From positions 139,213-203,212 of the forward strand of contig NZ_RQHS01000001.1 in NCBI RefSeq assembly GCF_004770895.1: a stretch of 64,000 nucleotides of DNA, in the 5' to 3' direction. A model generated the notes under the pieces. That model was not told the DNA's origin, did no database searches, and saw only the letters and a list, made by a program, of their open reading frames with translations. Numbering within the stretch: position 1 is the stretch's first letter; every line of letters starts with the position of its first letter. Below, piece after piece: positions 46,813-55,505 of this stretch. This DNA is from Leptospira dzoumogneensis. GTDB lineage: Bacteria > Spirochaetota > Leptospiria > Leptospirales > Leptospiraceae. The translations under genes were made by a program, and so were the position numbers.

Positions 46813-47298
46813 ATGATTCGAATCGGTAATTTTCCGGACACTGTCAATGAATATGCGGCAAGGACCGTTGCGGGTCTGGTTGTCATCTTAAGTTTGGCCG
46901 CGATAATAACGCAATCGCTTTGGTTGGTAGGAGCACTTTTCTACGGATTTTCGGCCAGAGTATTGTATGGACCTAAGTTTTCTCCATTTGCAAAACTCGC
47001 CATCCATGGGATCGTACCGTTACTCGGTCTTGGATCCAAAATTGTAGCGGGACCTCCTAAAAGATTCGCACAATTCGTAGGGGTCATCTTCAGCGGAACT
47101 GCATTCGTGTTATTATTTTTCGGACAGGTATTCGCCTTCCAATCCGTTTTAGGGGTCTTAGTACTTTTTGCAAGTTTAGAATCCATTTTGGGCTTCTGTG
47201 CAGGTTGTTTTGTTTTCGGATTTCTGATAAAATGGGGATGGATCCCGGAAGAAGTCTGCGAGAAGTGCAACAATATCCAATTCGCAATTAAAGATTAA
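46813..47298 (+). CDS. DUF4395 integral membrane protein
   Basis: 161 residues, four hydrophobic helices. YGPKFSPFAKLAIHGIVP and GPPKRFAQFVGVIFSG are the DUF4395 family marks, and ESILGFCAGCFVFGF gives a membrane-embedded C-x2-C near the end, with EKCNNIQ after it. Function unknown; the cysteines suggest redox or metal(loid) handling. It precedes the peroxidase-like and arsS genes with a 22-base gap, so it probably belongs to the arsenosugar operon. Confidence 0.78.
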   Translation: MIRIGNFPDTVNEYAARTVAGLVVILSLAAIITQSLWLVGALFYGFSARVLYGPKFSPFAKLAIHGIVPLLGLGSKIVAGPPKRFAQFVGVIFSGTAFVLLFFGQVFAFQSVLGVLVLFASLESILGFCAGCFVFGFLIKWGWIPEEVCEKCNNIQFAIKD

Positions 47299-47320
47299 AT
47301 TAAAACGATGGAGGCCTTTC

Positions 47321-47662
47321 GTGGCACAGGAAACAACTTATTACAAACCGGAAGATCTGAAAAAATTCGGTAATATCGGAGAATTCGAACCTGATTTGGC
47401 GAAGAAGTTTTTCGACTATTACGGAGCGGTTTTTGCGGACGGGGCATTAAGTGCTAAGGAAAAATCATTGATCGCTCTTGCAGTTGCGCATGTAGTACAA
47501 TGCCCATATTGTATTGACGCTTATACTACCGACAGTGTAGAAAAAGGTGTAACCGAAGAACAGATCTGGGAAGCGATCCACGTAGGTGCGGCTATCCGCG
47601 GTGGAGCGAGCCTAGTTCATAGTGTCCAGGCATTAAATAAAGTAAAAGAACTCGGTATATAA
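47321..47662 (+). CDS. Arsenosugar-associated peroxidase-like protein (carboxymuconolactone decarboxylase fold)
   Basis: 113 residues. AKEKSLIALAVAHVVQCPYC (about 46-65) contains the AhpD-like CxxC (C-P-Y-C) with the nearby histidine, followed by the IDAYTTDSVEKG and AAIRGGASLVHSVQAL helices. Close relatives lie next to arsS and are named for arsenosugar biosynthesis, though their reaction is not known; thiol peroxidase or disulfide chemistry is plausible. Spaced 22 and 14 bases from its neighbours, so co-transcribed. Confidence 0.8.
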   Translation: MAQETTYYKPEDLKKFGNIGEFEPDLAKKFFDYYGAVFADGALSAKEKSLIALAVAHVVQCPYCIDAYTTDSVEKGVTEEQIWEAIHVGAAIRGGASLVHSVQALNKVKELGI

Positions 47663-47676
47663 GGAGTTTCTAAAGT

Positions 47677-48720
47677 ATGAGATCCCTATTAGCAAGAGGG
47701 AGCGAGCTCGCTTCTTCCAAAGAACAATTGAAAATTCTTACGGAAGTTTCCGGAAAACTGGATCTGCCTAGTTTCTCGGACAAATTAAAAGAAGCGGCAC
47801 TCTATCCTTTGCGCCCTACGGGGGTGGACATACTACAAGTGAACGTGGGGAAACTCTGCAATCAGACCTGTAAACATTGTCATGTGGATGCCGGTCCGGA
47901 TCGCAGAGAGATCATGAACAGGGAAACCATGGAGGAATGTTTGGTGGCCTTGGCGACTCCTGGTGTGAACACCTTGGACATCACGGGAGGAGCTCCCGAG
48001 ATGAATCCTAATTTTAGATGGTTCGTAGAAGAAGCTTCCAAATTAGGGAAGAAGATCATGATCCGCTGTAATCTTACCATACTTCTCGCCGGAGAAAAAT
48101 ACAGGGACCTTCCTGAATTTTTTGCGGAACATAAGGTAGAAGTCGTTTCCAGTCTTCCATATTTCCAAAAGAGAAGGACCGATGCCCAAAGGGGAGAAGG
48201 TGTATTCGATCGTTCTATAGAAGCATTAAGAAAATTGAATTCTCTCGGATACGGTATCCCCGATTCCGATCTAGTATTAAATTTAGTTTATAATCCTGTG
48301 GGTTCTTTCCTCGCGGGAGGGCAATCCACATTAGAGAACGATTTTAAGAAGGAATTAAAACAAGTCTACGACGTTCAGTTCAATTCTTTATTCGCTCTTT
48401 CTAATATGCCTATCAGCCGTTTTTTGGAATCATTATTAGAAAGCGGTAATTTGGAGGCGTATCTGGAAAAATTGGTAACCGCTTTTAATCCTGTGGCCGC
48501 TGCAGGAGTTATGTGCCGCAACACGTTAAGTGTAGGTTGGGACGGAAGTTTGTACGATTGCGATTTTAACCAAATGTTGGATATGAAGATAGAGGGGAAG
48601 ATCTCTAAAATTTCGGAATTCAACAAATCCGTATTGGATTCCAGAGAGATCTTATTGCACCAACATTGTTATGGATGTACTGCTGGAGCAGGTTCTTCCT
48701 GTGGCGGTTCCATCGCCTAA
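47677..48720 (+). CDS. arsS: Arsenosugar biosynthesis radical SAM protein ArsS
   Basis: 347 residues. The radical SAM motif is C61-NQT-C65-KH-C68 in QVNVGKLCNQTCKHCHVDAG. TGGAPEMNPNFRWFVEEA and the C-terminal HQHCYGCTAGAGSSCGGSIA, which holds the auxiliary-cluster cysteines, are characteristic of ArsS. The enzyme adds the 5'-deoxyadenosyl group to methylated arsenic, an arsenosugar step. It uses cysteine where some relatives have selenocysteine. The arsenite methyltransferase ArsM that supplies its substrate is not in the window. A bulged intrinsic terminator follows. Confidence 0.88.
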   Translation: MRSLLARGSELASSKEQLKILTEVSGKLDLPSFSDKLKEAALYPLRPTGVDILQVNVGKLCNQTCKHCHVDAGPDRREIMNRETMEECLVALATPGVNTLDITGGAPEMNPNFRWFVEEASKLGKKIMIRCNLTILLAGEKYRDLPEFFAEHKVEVVSSLPYFQKRRTDAQRGEGVFDRSIEALRKLNSLGYGIPDSDLVLNLVYNPVGSFLAGGQSTLENDFKKELKQVYDVQFNSLFALSNMPISRFLESLLESGNLEAYLEKLVTAFNPVAAAGVMCRNTLSVGWDGSLYDCDFNQMLDMKIEGKISKISEFNKSVLDSREILLHQHCYGCTAGAGSSCGGSIA

Positions 48721-48721
48721 G

Positions 48722-48750
48722 AAAAAAGTGCAGGAAACCTGACTTTTTTT
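48722..48750 (+). terminator. Intrinsic terminator after arsS
   Basis: AAAAAAGT-(G)-CAGG pairs with CCTGACTTTTTT through one bulged G, with an AAA loop and a T-run. It begins 1 base after the stop of arsS. Confidence 0.8.
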
Positions 48751-48879
48751 CTAAATATCAAGTCAGATTGACAGAAATTAATATCAATTTTCATTTTTTC
48801 TTAAATATTGAGATTGAAACTCAGACCCGTTCTTGGGAAACGAGTATAAGGAACGACTGTTCTGTGGAGACAAACTCAA

Positions 48880-49413
48880 ATGAAACAAAAAGCTATATGG
48901 TTATTATTGGTGCTTTTACTCTCGGCTTCTTTCGTTGATTGTAAGAAGGACGAAGGTGAAGACCTGACAAACTTGGCACTTTTAAACACACTTAGCGGCG
49001 GGGGAGACTGCTTGGTTGATTTCCCTGGTAAAGCAGCGGTAGGTGTGAATCGTACTCGTGTAACAAAAGGTGCTACCGGAGTAAATGTTGTCTGGGGTAG
49101 AATTCCATTTGTAAATCACCCGATTGCAATTGTAGAAATCTTAGGTATTCAAACTAATGATTCCGTAGTATTTCATGGCGTAGATGTAATCGAGAATCCG
49201 AATGTTTCCGGTCAACCTACGATTTACGCATCTACGGATTGCCCGCTGGCTGAATCTGATATCATCACAGATGGTACTACTAAATTTAATATCTCCGGAT
49301 CGGATCCTTATACATATACGAGCAATGGTACTAGCGGATCTTTCTACTTTTTACTTTATATCGTAGGCTCAGGTACTCCTCCGGCAGCTACTGTAGACTA
49401 TAACGATAACTAA
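48880..49413 (+). CDS. Putative lipoprotein
   Basis: 177 residues. The signal AIWLLLVLLLSASFVDC ends with Cys21 in a spirochaete-style lipobox, followed by a KKDEGED tether. The mature part is rich in Gly, Thr, Val and Ser with predicted beta strands and only two cysteines (GGGDCLVDF, STDCPLAES), which could form one disulfide. I do not recognise a family. It is a single gene with a hairpin after its stop. Confidence 0.65.
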   Translation: MKQKAIWLLLVLLLSASFVDCKKDEGEDLTNLALLNTLSGGGDCLVDFPGKAAVGVNRTRVTKGATGVNVVWGRIPFVNHPIAIVEILGIQTNDSVVFHGVDVIENPNVSGQPTIYASTDCPLAESDIITDGTTKFNISGSDPYTYTSNGTSGSFYFLLYIVGSGTPPAATVDYNDN

Positions 49414-49425
49414 TAAACTCTTTCG

Positions 49426-49450
49426 GGACCTGGTGGAATTTACCAGGTCC
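49426..49450. terminator. 9-bp hairpin between convergent lipoprotein and tetR genes
   Basis: GGACCTGGT (49426-49434) and ACCAGGTCC (49442-49450) form a perfect stem with a 7-base loop. It lacks a T-run on either side, so it may terminate weakly or protect 3' ends. Confidence 0.45.
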
Positions 49451-49452
49451 AT

Positions 49453-50046
49453 TCACTTCTTCCCCGAACTTTTAATAATCGCATCCACCATTTCAGGTAA
49501 ATCGTCTAACGCGGAAATTTTCCCTGTTAGTTTCCAGATCTGTAATACACCTTCGTAACTAGCGAAAATTTTTCGAGCCAAGGATTGGGTATCCGCGTTT
49601 TTGGGGATTTGCCCCTTCTTCTGCCTTTCTTTTAAATAGATAGAGAGAAATTCCACGGTCCTCAGGGCCAATTTTTTGACTTCTTCCGAGATAGAAGGAG
49701 AGGTGGATGCGATTTGTGCCGCGGTATTTGCCATTGGGCAGCCTGCAAATTCACTATTTCTGGTCTGTCTTCTCAGGATATGTGTCCAAGCTTGTATAAA
49801 GTCTCTGGCATTCTCCGATCTGGATTGCAGCTTTTCTAATAAGACTAGTTGTTCTTTCCCATAAAATTCTATATATGCCTTTCCTAATAGGTCCTTGGAA
49901 GGGTAATAATCGTAAAAGCTTGCCTTTGCCGTCTGGGATTCTTGGATGATCTGGTTGATCCCTGTATTCGCATAACCTTGGGTCTGGAAAAGCCTGACTG
50001 CCGTTTCCAAAATCCTGTCTTTTACCCCTTTTTCTTTGGTTGACAT
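49453..50046 (-). CDS. TetR/AcrR-family regulator
   Basis: 197 residues from the ATG at 50046; an upstream GTG/ATG extension to 50133 would run through the operator and is unlikely. The DNA-binding part is LFQTQGYANTGINQI then QTAKASFYDYYPSKDLLGKA. The C-terminal half (GCPMANTAAQIAS) is of the NemR/YxaF-like TetR_C type that often senses electrophiles through a cysteine. Divergent from the nitroreductase, with the AACAGACA-N4-TGTCTGTT palindrome between them. Confidence 0.87.
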   Translation of the reverse strand: MSTKEKGVKDRILETAVRLFQTQGYANTGINQIIQESQTAKASFYDYYPSKDLLGKAYIEFYGKEQLVLLEKLQSRSENARDFIQAWTHILRRQTRNSEFAGCPMANTAAQIASTSPSISEEVKKLALRTVEFLSIYLKERQKKGQIPKNADTQSLARKIFASYEGVLQIWKLTGKISALDDLPEMVDAIIKSSGKK

Positions 50047-50068
50047 TTTTCTCTTCCTGGGATCGAAT

Positions 50069-50088
50069 AACAGACAGACTTGTCTGTT
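50069..50088. promoter_or_regulatory. Operator palindrome between tetR and nitroreductase genes
   Basis: AACAGACA (50069-50076), GACT, TGTCTGTT (50081-50088): perfect 8-bp arms, 23 bases upstream of the tetR start. ACAGAC-TT-GTCTGT is an overlapping alternative axis. It probably binds the TetR protein and controls both genes. Confidence 0.65.
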
Positions 50089-50152
50089 CGGTTCTTTCTT
50101 CTTCCAGAAAGAACGAAATTTGTTAAAATGCAAGTCTAAATCGGAGGTTCAA

Positions 50153-50866
50153 GTGTCTTCTTTATCCCCAGAAACCGAATCAATTGATATATCAGGGATC
50201 GCTTCCAGCGTAGAAGAAGCGGTCTTTACCCGTCACAGTATCAGGGACTATCTTTCTAAACCTGTGGAAGATTCCGTATTAAAGGAATTATTTTCCAAAT
50301 CTCTTCGGGCCCCCAGTTGGAAAAACAGCCAACCTTGGAAGGTCCATGTGGTGAGCGGCGCTAAGAGGGATAGAATGGCGGAACTATTACAAGAAAGGGC
50401 AAAACAATCCGAAACTCCCGCGCCGGATACGATTTGGCCTACTGGTTTTCCGGCGGATGCGAAGCGTAGAATGTTCGATCTTGGAATGAAAATTTACGGT
50501 GCTGCAGGGATCGAAAGAAAGGATAAGGAAGCCAGAGATAAGTTTATGCTCCGAAACTTCGAGTTTTTTGGAGCCCCTACTGCGGTGTTCATAACGACCG
50601 AATTCGAGCTGAACTTTTATATCGCATTGGACATAGGCTGTTTTTTGAATACAGTTATGCTTCTTGCCAGAAGTTACGGATTGGGGACCGTTCCCCAAGC
50701 GGCATTATCCGCATTTCCGGAAGTCGTCCGAAAAGAATTGGGTCTGGCAGGATCCGAAAAAATTGTATGCGGTTTAAGTTTGGGTTATCCTAAACCGGAT
50801 TCAACATTAAATAAGTTTCATACTCCAAGGGAAGAAGTTTCCGATTTAGTGAAATTTTACGCATAA
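50153..50866 (+). CDS. Nitroreductase-family flavoprotein
   Basis: 237 residues from the GTG at 50153, which has GGAGG at 50143-50147; longer in-frame reading upstream has no good ribosome binding site and would cross the operator. FMN-site segments are FTRHSIRDYLSKPV (about 22-35), LRAPSWKNSQPWKVHVV and DIGCFLNTVMLLARSYGLGT, then IVCGLSLGYPKP. NAD(P)H-dependent reductases of this family act on nitro, quinone or enone compounds. Probably repressed by the divergent TetR protein until an electrophile appears. Confidence 0.86.
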   Translation: MSSLSPETESIDISGIASSVEEAVFTRHSIRDYLSKPVEDSVLKELFSKSLRAPSWKNSQPWKVHVVSGAKRDRMAELLQERAKQSETPAPDTIWPTGFPADAKRRMFDLGMKIYGAAGIERKDKEARDKFMLRNFEFFGAPTAVFITTEFELNFYIALDIGCFLNTVMLLARSYGLGTVPQAALSAFPEVVRKELGLAGSEKIVCGLSLGYPKPDSTLNKFHTPREEVSDLVKFYA

Positions 50867-50887
50867 AAATATTCGGCACGGAACTCG

Positions 50888-50919
50888 CTGAGCTCGGAAT
50901 TTTCAAAGTCCTAGCTCAG
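50888..50919. other. Imperfect hairpin downstream of nitroreductase gene
   Basis: CTGAGCT-C-GGA pairs with TCC-T-AGCTCAG (one mismatch, 10-base loop), 22 bases after the nitroreductase stop. No T-run follows, so termination is uncertain. The rest of the 186-base gap holds the kdp promoter. Confidence 0.35.
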
Positions 50920-50982
50920 TGGTCTTCCACGATCTTAACGCAAAATTAACGCGTTTATAGCTTACTCTCACACAGGTTCGCA

Positions 50983-51019
50983 TTGACGAATTCCAAAAAA
51001 CAGGTTAGATTTTTGGAAT
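50983..51019 (+). promoter_or_regulatory. kdp promoter with internal 10-bp inverted repeat
   Basis: TTGACG (50983-50988), 17 bases and TAGATT (51006-51011) form a promoter about 35 bases before kdpF. Perfect arms ATTCCAAAAA (50990-50999) and TTTTTGGAAT (51010-51019) cover the spacer and the -10 box. This is a likely operator, possibly for KdpE, though it does not look like the E. coli KdpE site. Confidence 0.55.
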
Positions 51020-51052
51020 AGACGGAAAAGACCGATCCGCCTGGGAGGAATC

Positions 51053-51136
51053 TTGTCTTATACATTTCTGATCGTTTTAGTTATCGCATTATGCGGTTAT
51101 CTCTCCTTCTCCATTTTAAAACCGGAAAAATTTTAG
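51053..51136 (+). CDS. kdpF: KdpF, small subunit of the Kdp potassium pump
   Basis: 27 residues starting at a TTG (51053) with GGGAGG at 51043-51048. A single hydrophobic helix (TFLIVLVIALCGYLSFSIL) ends with the characteristic LKPEKF. KdpF stabilises the KdpABC complex in the membrane. It lies 9 bases before kdpA. The start codon and small size make it easy to miss in automatic annotation. Confidence 0.88.
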   Translation: MSYTFLIVLVIALCGYLSFSILKPEKF

Positions 51137-51145
51137 GAGATTTAG

Positions 51146-52825
51146 ATGAACGGAAACGACTCTATCTTCTTCTTTTTATATTTTGCAGTTCTATTTCTTT
51201 TTTCGCCCTTTTTAGGAATTTATATAGCGGATGTTCTCAAGGGAAAAATTTCCGAACGATTTACGATCCTTTCTAAATTCGAATCTTTCCTATATAAGAT
51301 TTCTGGAATAAAAGAAGACCAAGGCTCCGATTGGAAAGTTTATCTGCTCGATATCGGGATTTTTACTCTTTTAAGTTTAGCCTTGGTCGTATTGGGCCTT
51401 CATTTTCAGGATCTTCTTCCCGGAAATCCGGAAGGTAAATCCGGAGTTTCCTGGGATCTGGCTTGGAATACTTCCGTGAGTTTTGTGACCAATACGAATT
51501 GGCAGGCTTACTCCGGCGAAGTTTCTCTTTCTTATTTAAGCCAGATGTTACTCCTAGGGGTGCAGAATTTTGTAAGCGCGGGAGTAGGGATGGCAGTATT
51601 TGCCGCTATGGCAAGAGGAATGATCTCTAAACCGGGAGAGTCATCCGGAATAGGGAACTTCTATATCGATCTAACCAGAAGTATATTATATATTCTTTTA
51701 CCGATTTCGCTGCTCGTGGCATTCGTTTTAGTTTCTCAAGGAGTCGTAATGGATTTTTCCAAGTATGTGGATTCGATCGGGATCGAAGGTCATACGGTAA
51801 AAATTCCGCTCGGTCCTGCCGCTTCTCAAATAGCGATCAAACAATTGGGAACGAATGGAGGAGGATTTTTCGGAGTTAATTCCGCTCATCCTTTTGAGAA
51901 CCCTACGGTCTTTTCCAATTGGGTACAATGTATTTTGATCCTGCTTCTCCCGGGAGCATTACCTTTTGCTTATGGAAGATGGGTCGGTTCCTGGAAGGCA
52001 GGACTTTCCGTCTTTTTCGGAATGACTCTTCTTTTTCTATTAAGTCTTTCCATATCCCTTTGGTCGGAAAGTAATTTTGCCGGCAATTGGGAAGGCAAGG
52101 AGACCAGATTCGGAATCGCCCAGAGTGTTCTATGGGGAATGGCGACTACTGCAGCATCTAACGGTTCAGTGAACTCAATGCACGATAGTTTTTCTCCTCT
52201 TGCGGGAGGATTAGCGGTTTGGAATATTCTTTTAGGTGAAGTTGTATTCGGCGGTGTAGGCGTTGGACTTATTGGAATGTTATTCTATGTAGTTCTTACC
52301 GTGTTTATCGCCGGACTTATGGTGGGTCGCACTCCAGAATATTTAGGAAAAAAAATTGAAGCAAAAGAAGTAAAACTTGCACTCCTAGGAGTTTTAGTCC
52401 CGGGACTTTGTATTCTTTTATTCACCGCATTTTCTCTTCTTCATGGATCCTCTCTTTCTTCTAGGACAAATATGGGGCCTCATGGTCTGACTGAAATTTT
52501 ATACGCATTCGCATCAGCATCCGGGAATAACGGATCCGCATTCGCTGGTTTGAATGTGAATACTCCATTTTATAATATAACTCTTTCCTTTTGTATGCTT
52601 GTGGGGAGATTCGCGGTCATCATTCCTGCTTTGGGACTTGGAGGTGCTTTACTGGGCAAAAAGATCGCCCCAAAGGGAGAAGGTACTTTCTCCACGGAAA
52701 GTCCACTGTTTGTGTTACTTCTTCTTTCCGTGATCTTCTTGGTAGGAGCTCTGACATTTCTGCCCGTTTTGGTTTTGGGGCCCGGAAGTGAGCATATTAT
52801 TTTGCATTCCGGCCCTAAGTTTTAA
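51146..52825 (+). CDS. kdpA: Potassium-transporting ATPase subunit A
   Basis: 559 residues, about ten membrane helices. The four selectivity-filter loops are visible: [47 protein letters not shown] and [17 protein letters not shown]. It is the K+-binding channel-like subunit of the high-affinity Kdp pump. Spacing of 9 bases from kdpF and 11 to kdpB shows a single operon. Confidence 0.95.
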   Translation: MNGNDSIFFFLYFAVLFLFSPFLGIYIADVLKGKISERFTILSKFESFLYKISGIKEDQGSDWKVYLLDIGIFTLLSLALVVLGLHFQDLLPGNPEGKSGVSWDLAWNTSVSFVTNTNWQAYSGEVSLSYLSQMLLLGVQNFVSAGVGMAVFAAMARGMISKPGESSGIGNFYIDLTRSILYILLPISLLVAFVLVSQGVVMDFSKYVDSIGIEGHTVKIPLGPAASQIAIKQLGTNGGGFFGVNSAHPFENPTVFSNWVQCILILLLPGALPFAYGRWVGSWKAGLSVFFGMTLLFLLSLSISLWSESNFAGNWEGKETRFGIAQSVLWGMATTAASNGSVNSMHDSFSPLAGGLAVWNILLGEVVFGGVGVGLIGMLFYVVLTVFIAGLMVGRTPEYLGKKIEAKEVKLALLGVLVPGLCILLFTAFSLLHGSSLSSRTNMGPHGLTEILYAFASASGNNGSAFAGLNVNTPFYNITLSFCMLVGRFAVIIPALGLGGALLGKKIAPKGEGTFSTESPLFVLLLLSVIFLVGALTFLPVLVLGPGSEHIILHSGPKF

Positions 52826-52836
52826 GGTTAAATATT

Positions 52837-54927
52837 ATGAAAAATAAAAGCACTTCCTTTTTCCAAGATCCAAAATTTTTACTAAAAGCGATCTTGGATT
52901 CTTTTGTAAAATTAGATCCGAGGGTCCAGTGGAAAAACCCAGTGATGTTTATCGTGTATATTGGGGCAATATTAAGTTCTTATGATATCGTTTTTCATCC
53001 GGTAAATTTAAGTTTCGGCCTGCAAATTTCTATTTGGTTATGGGCCACGGTTCTATTCGCGAATTTTGCGGAAGCATTGGCGGAAGGCAGAGGAAAGGCA
53101 AAAGCGGAGTCCTTGAAAAAAACGAGAAAGGAATCCAAGGCAAACAAATTAAACGGAAGTTCCGTTATTATAGTTCCTTCTTCCGAGTTAAAAACCGGAG
53201 ACAAAGTGGTTTGTCAGGCAGGAGATCAGATCCCGGGCGACGGCGAGGTGGTAGAAGGTATCGCTTCCGTAGATGAGTCGGCTATTACAGGAGAGTCTGC
53301 GCCGGTGATCCGAGAATCAGGAGGAGATAGATCTGCGGTCACCGGGGGCACAAAAGTCCTAAGTGATAAGATCGTAGTTCGGATCACGACGGATCCTGGA
53401 AAAACTTTCATAGATAAGATGATCTCTCTTGTGGAAGGTGCTTCCAGACAGAAGACTCCGAACGAGATTGCGCTCTCCATTCTTCTTTCCGCATTATCTT
53501 TAGTGTTTTTGGTAGCGATCACTTCACTTGTTCCTGTGGTATTCTATAGTCAAAAAGAAGGAGGAGGAAGTCTGGGACTTTCCGGATCTTTTCCTGCGTT
53601 AGTTGGTCTTTTGGTATGTTTGATCCCTACCACGATAGGAGGGCTTTTATCTGCGATTGGGATCAGCGGTATGGACAGATTAATGAGAAGGAACGTAATC
53701 GCTAAATCCGGAAGAGCAATCGAAGCAGCGGGAGATATAGACGTTCTACTTTTAGATAAGACCGGAACGATCACTTTGGGAAACAGGATGGCGACCAGAT
53801 TTGTTCCAGCTCCAGGAATTTCCGAAAAAGATCTGGCAGACGCCGCACAACTTGCATCACTTTCCGATGAAACTCCTGAAGGAAGATCCATCGTAGTACT
53901 TGCAAAAGAAAAATTCGATCTAAGAGGAAGGAATTTATCAGAGTTAGGAGGCGGCTTTGTTCCATTCACCGCTAAAAGTAAAATGAGCGGTGTGGACTTT
54001 GATCCTGACTCCGAAGGAAAAATAAGACCTTCGATCCGAAAGGGAGCATCCGAATCCATCCGAAATCATATTACAGGTTTAGGCGGAGAATATCCAAAAG
54101 AAATTTCTGATATAGTCGATGAGATCGCAAGAGAAGGAGGAACTCCTCTAGTAGTTTCTCAAGGCAGAGATATTTTAGGAGTAATTCATCTAAAAGATAT
54201 AGTGAAAGGCGGGATCAAAGAAAGATTCGCGAGACTCCGGCAAATGGGGATCAGAACGGTGATGATCACCGGAGACAATGCTCTGACTGCCGCAGCAATC
54301 GCTGCAGAAGCCGGGGTGGACGATTTTATCGCGGAAGCAACTCCTGAAACAAAACTAAAACGTATCCGTGAAGAACAGTCCGGCGGAAAGCTCGTGGCTA
54401 TGATAGGTGATGGAACGAATGACGCTCCGGCTTTAGCACAAGCGGATGTAGGTGTTGCGATGAATACCGGCACCCAAACTGCGAGAGAAGCAGGGAATAT
54501 GATAGATCTGGATAGTAATCCTACTAAGCTGATCGAGATCGTAGAGATCGGAAAACAACTTTTGATGACAAGGGGTTCTTTGACCACTTTTAGTATAGCG
54601 AACGATGTTTCTAAATATTTTGTGATCCTGCCCGCAATGTTTGCCGGATTGTATCCGATCGGAGGAGTAGGTGCTTTATCTATTTTGAATATTCTAGGTT
54701 TTGCAAGTCCTGAGTCCGCAGTTTTAAGTGCAGTGATCTTTAATGCGCTTATTCTTGTGTTTTTGGTCCCTCTTGCATTAAAAGGTGTGAGTTATAGACC
54801 TGCCGGTGCGGATTCGGTTCTGGCCCGGAATGTGTTTATATACGGATTTGGCGGACTTATACTTCCATTCTTCGGGATCAAAAGTATAGATCTGATCTTA
54901 GGTTTTACTAAAGGGATATTTTCATGA
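52837..54927 (+). CDS. kdpB: Potassium-transporting ATPase ATP-binding subunit
   Basis: 696 residues. P-type ATPase motifs: the actuator loop [18 protein letters not shown], the phosphorylation site [13 protein letters not shown] with the Asp near 308, [20 protein letters not shown] and the hinge [18 protein letters not shown]. The C-terminal [19 protein letters not shown] is typical of KdpB. It energises K+ uptake by KdpA. Its stop overlaps the kdpC start (ATGA). Confidence 0.96.
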   Translation: MKNKSTSFFQDPKFLLKAILDSFVKLDPRVQWKNPVMFIVYIGAILSSYDIVFHPVNLSFGLQISIWLWATVLFANFAEALAEGRGKAKAESLKKTRKESKANKLNGSSVIIVPSSELKTGDKVVCQAGDQIPGDGEVVEGIASVDESAITGESAPVIRESGGDRSAVTGGTKVLSDKIVVRITTDPGKTFIDKMISLVEGASRQKTPNEIALSILLSALSLVFLVAITSLVPVVFYSQKEGGGSLGLSGSFPALVGLLVCLIPTTIGGLLSAIGISGMDRLMRRNVIAKSGRAIEAAGDIDVLLLDKTGTITLGNRMATRFVPAPGISEKDLADAAQLASLSDETPEGRSIVVLAKEKFDLRGRNLSELGGGFVPFTAKSKMSGVDFDPDSEGKIRPSIRKGASESIRNHITGLGGEYPKEISDIVDEIAREGGTPLVVSQGRDILGVIHLKDIVKGGIKERFARLRQMGIRTVMITGDNALTAAAIAAEAGVDDFIAEATPETKLKRIREEQSGGKLVAMIGDGTNDAPALAQADVGVAMNTGTQTAREAGNMIDLDSNPTKLIEIVEIGKQLLMTRGSLTTFSIANDVSKYFVILPAMFAGLYPIGGVGALSILNILGFASPESAVLSAVIFNALILVFLVPLALKGVSYRPAGADSVLARNVFIYGFGGLILPFFGIKSIDLILGFTKGIFS

Positions 54928-55493
54928 TAAGAGCGGTTTTACAATTAGGGATCTGGACTCTTTTTTGCGGTATATTCTATCCTGCTATCGTATATGGATT
55001 TTCTAAATTAAGTTTTCCTAAGCAAAGTTCAGGCTCCTTGATCGAGGTGGATGGAAAGGTAATCGGTTCCGAGTTATTAGCTCAGCTTTTCGATTCACCT
55101 CAATATTTTCAATCTAGACCTTCCGCAATAGGATATGATCCATCGTCTTCCGGGGCTTCTAATCTTGGGCCTACGAGCTTAGATCTTTCTGAAAAGGTGG
55201 AGGAAAGAAGATCTTTCTGGGTTGCAAAAGGAGGATCCGAACCTGTACCCTTAGAACTTTTATATTCTTCCGGAAGCGGATTGGATCCGCATTTAAGTCC
55301 GGAAGCCGTAAAATATCAAATCCCGATTATTACAAAAACGAAATGGATTTCGAAAGAAAGGTTGGAGCGATTGGTGGAAGAGTCCGTAGAATCTACCGAA
55401 TGGGGACTATTCGGTCCTGCTAAGATCAATATTCTAAAATTGAATCTAAAGTTGAGATCTATTTATTTAGATGAGAATATTCTGAAAAATTAA
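54924..55493 (+). CDS. kdpC: Potassium-transporting ATPase subunit C
   Basis: 189 residues. One N-terminal membrane helix ([20 protein letters not shown]) is followed by a periplasmic domain with the family segments [35 protein letters not shown] and [19 protein letters not shown]. It assembles KdpA with KdpB and may sense ligand. Overlaps kdpB by 4 bases and precedes kdpD by 12. Confidence 0.94.
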   Translation: MIRAVLQLGIWTLFCGIFYPAIVYGFSKLSFPKQSSGSLIEVDGKVIGSELLAQLFDSPQYFQSRPSAIGYDPSSSGASNLGPTSLDLSEKVEERRSFWVAKGGSEPVPLELLYSSGSGLDPHLSPEAVKYQIPIITKTKWISKERLERLVEESVESTEWGLFGPAKINILKLNLKLRSIYLDENILKN

Positions 55494-55505
55494 AGTATCT
55501 ATAAA

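Noticed and set aside
47677..48720. Possible selenocysteine (in-frame TGA) in ArsS
   Set aside because: The reading frame has no internal TGA; the C-terminal positions are cysteines.
50983..51019. c-di-AMP (ydaO-type) riboswitch ahead of kdp
   Set aside because: The inverted repeat covers the promoter -10 box itself, and the remaining leader of about 35 bases is too short for that riboswitch.
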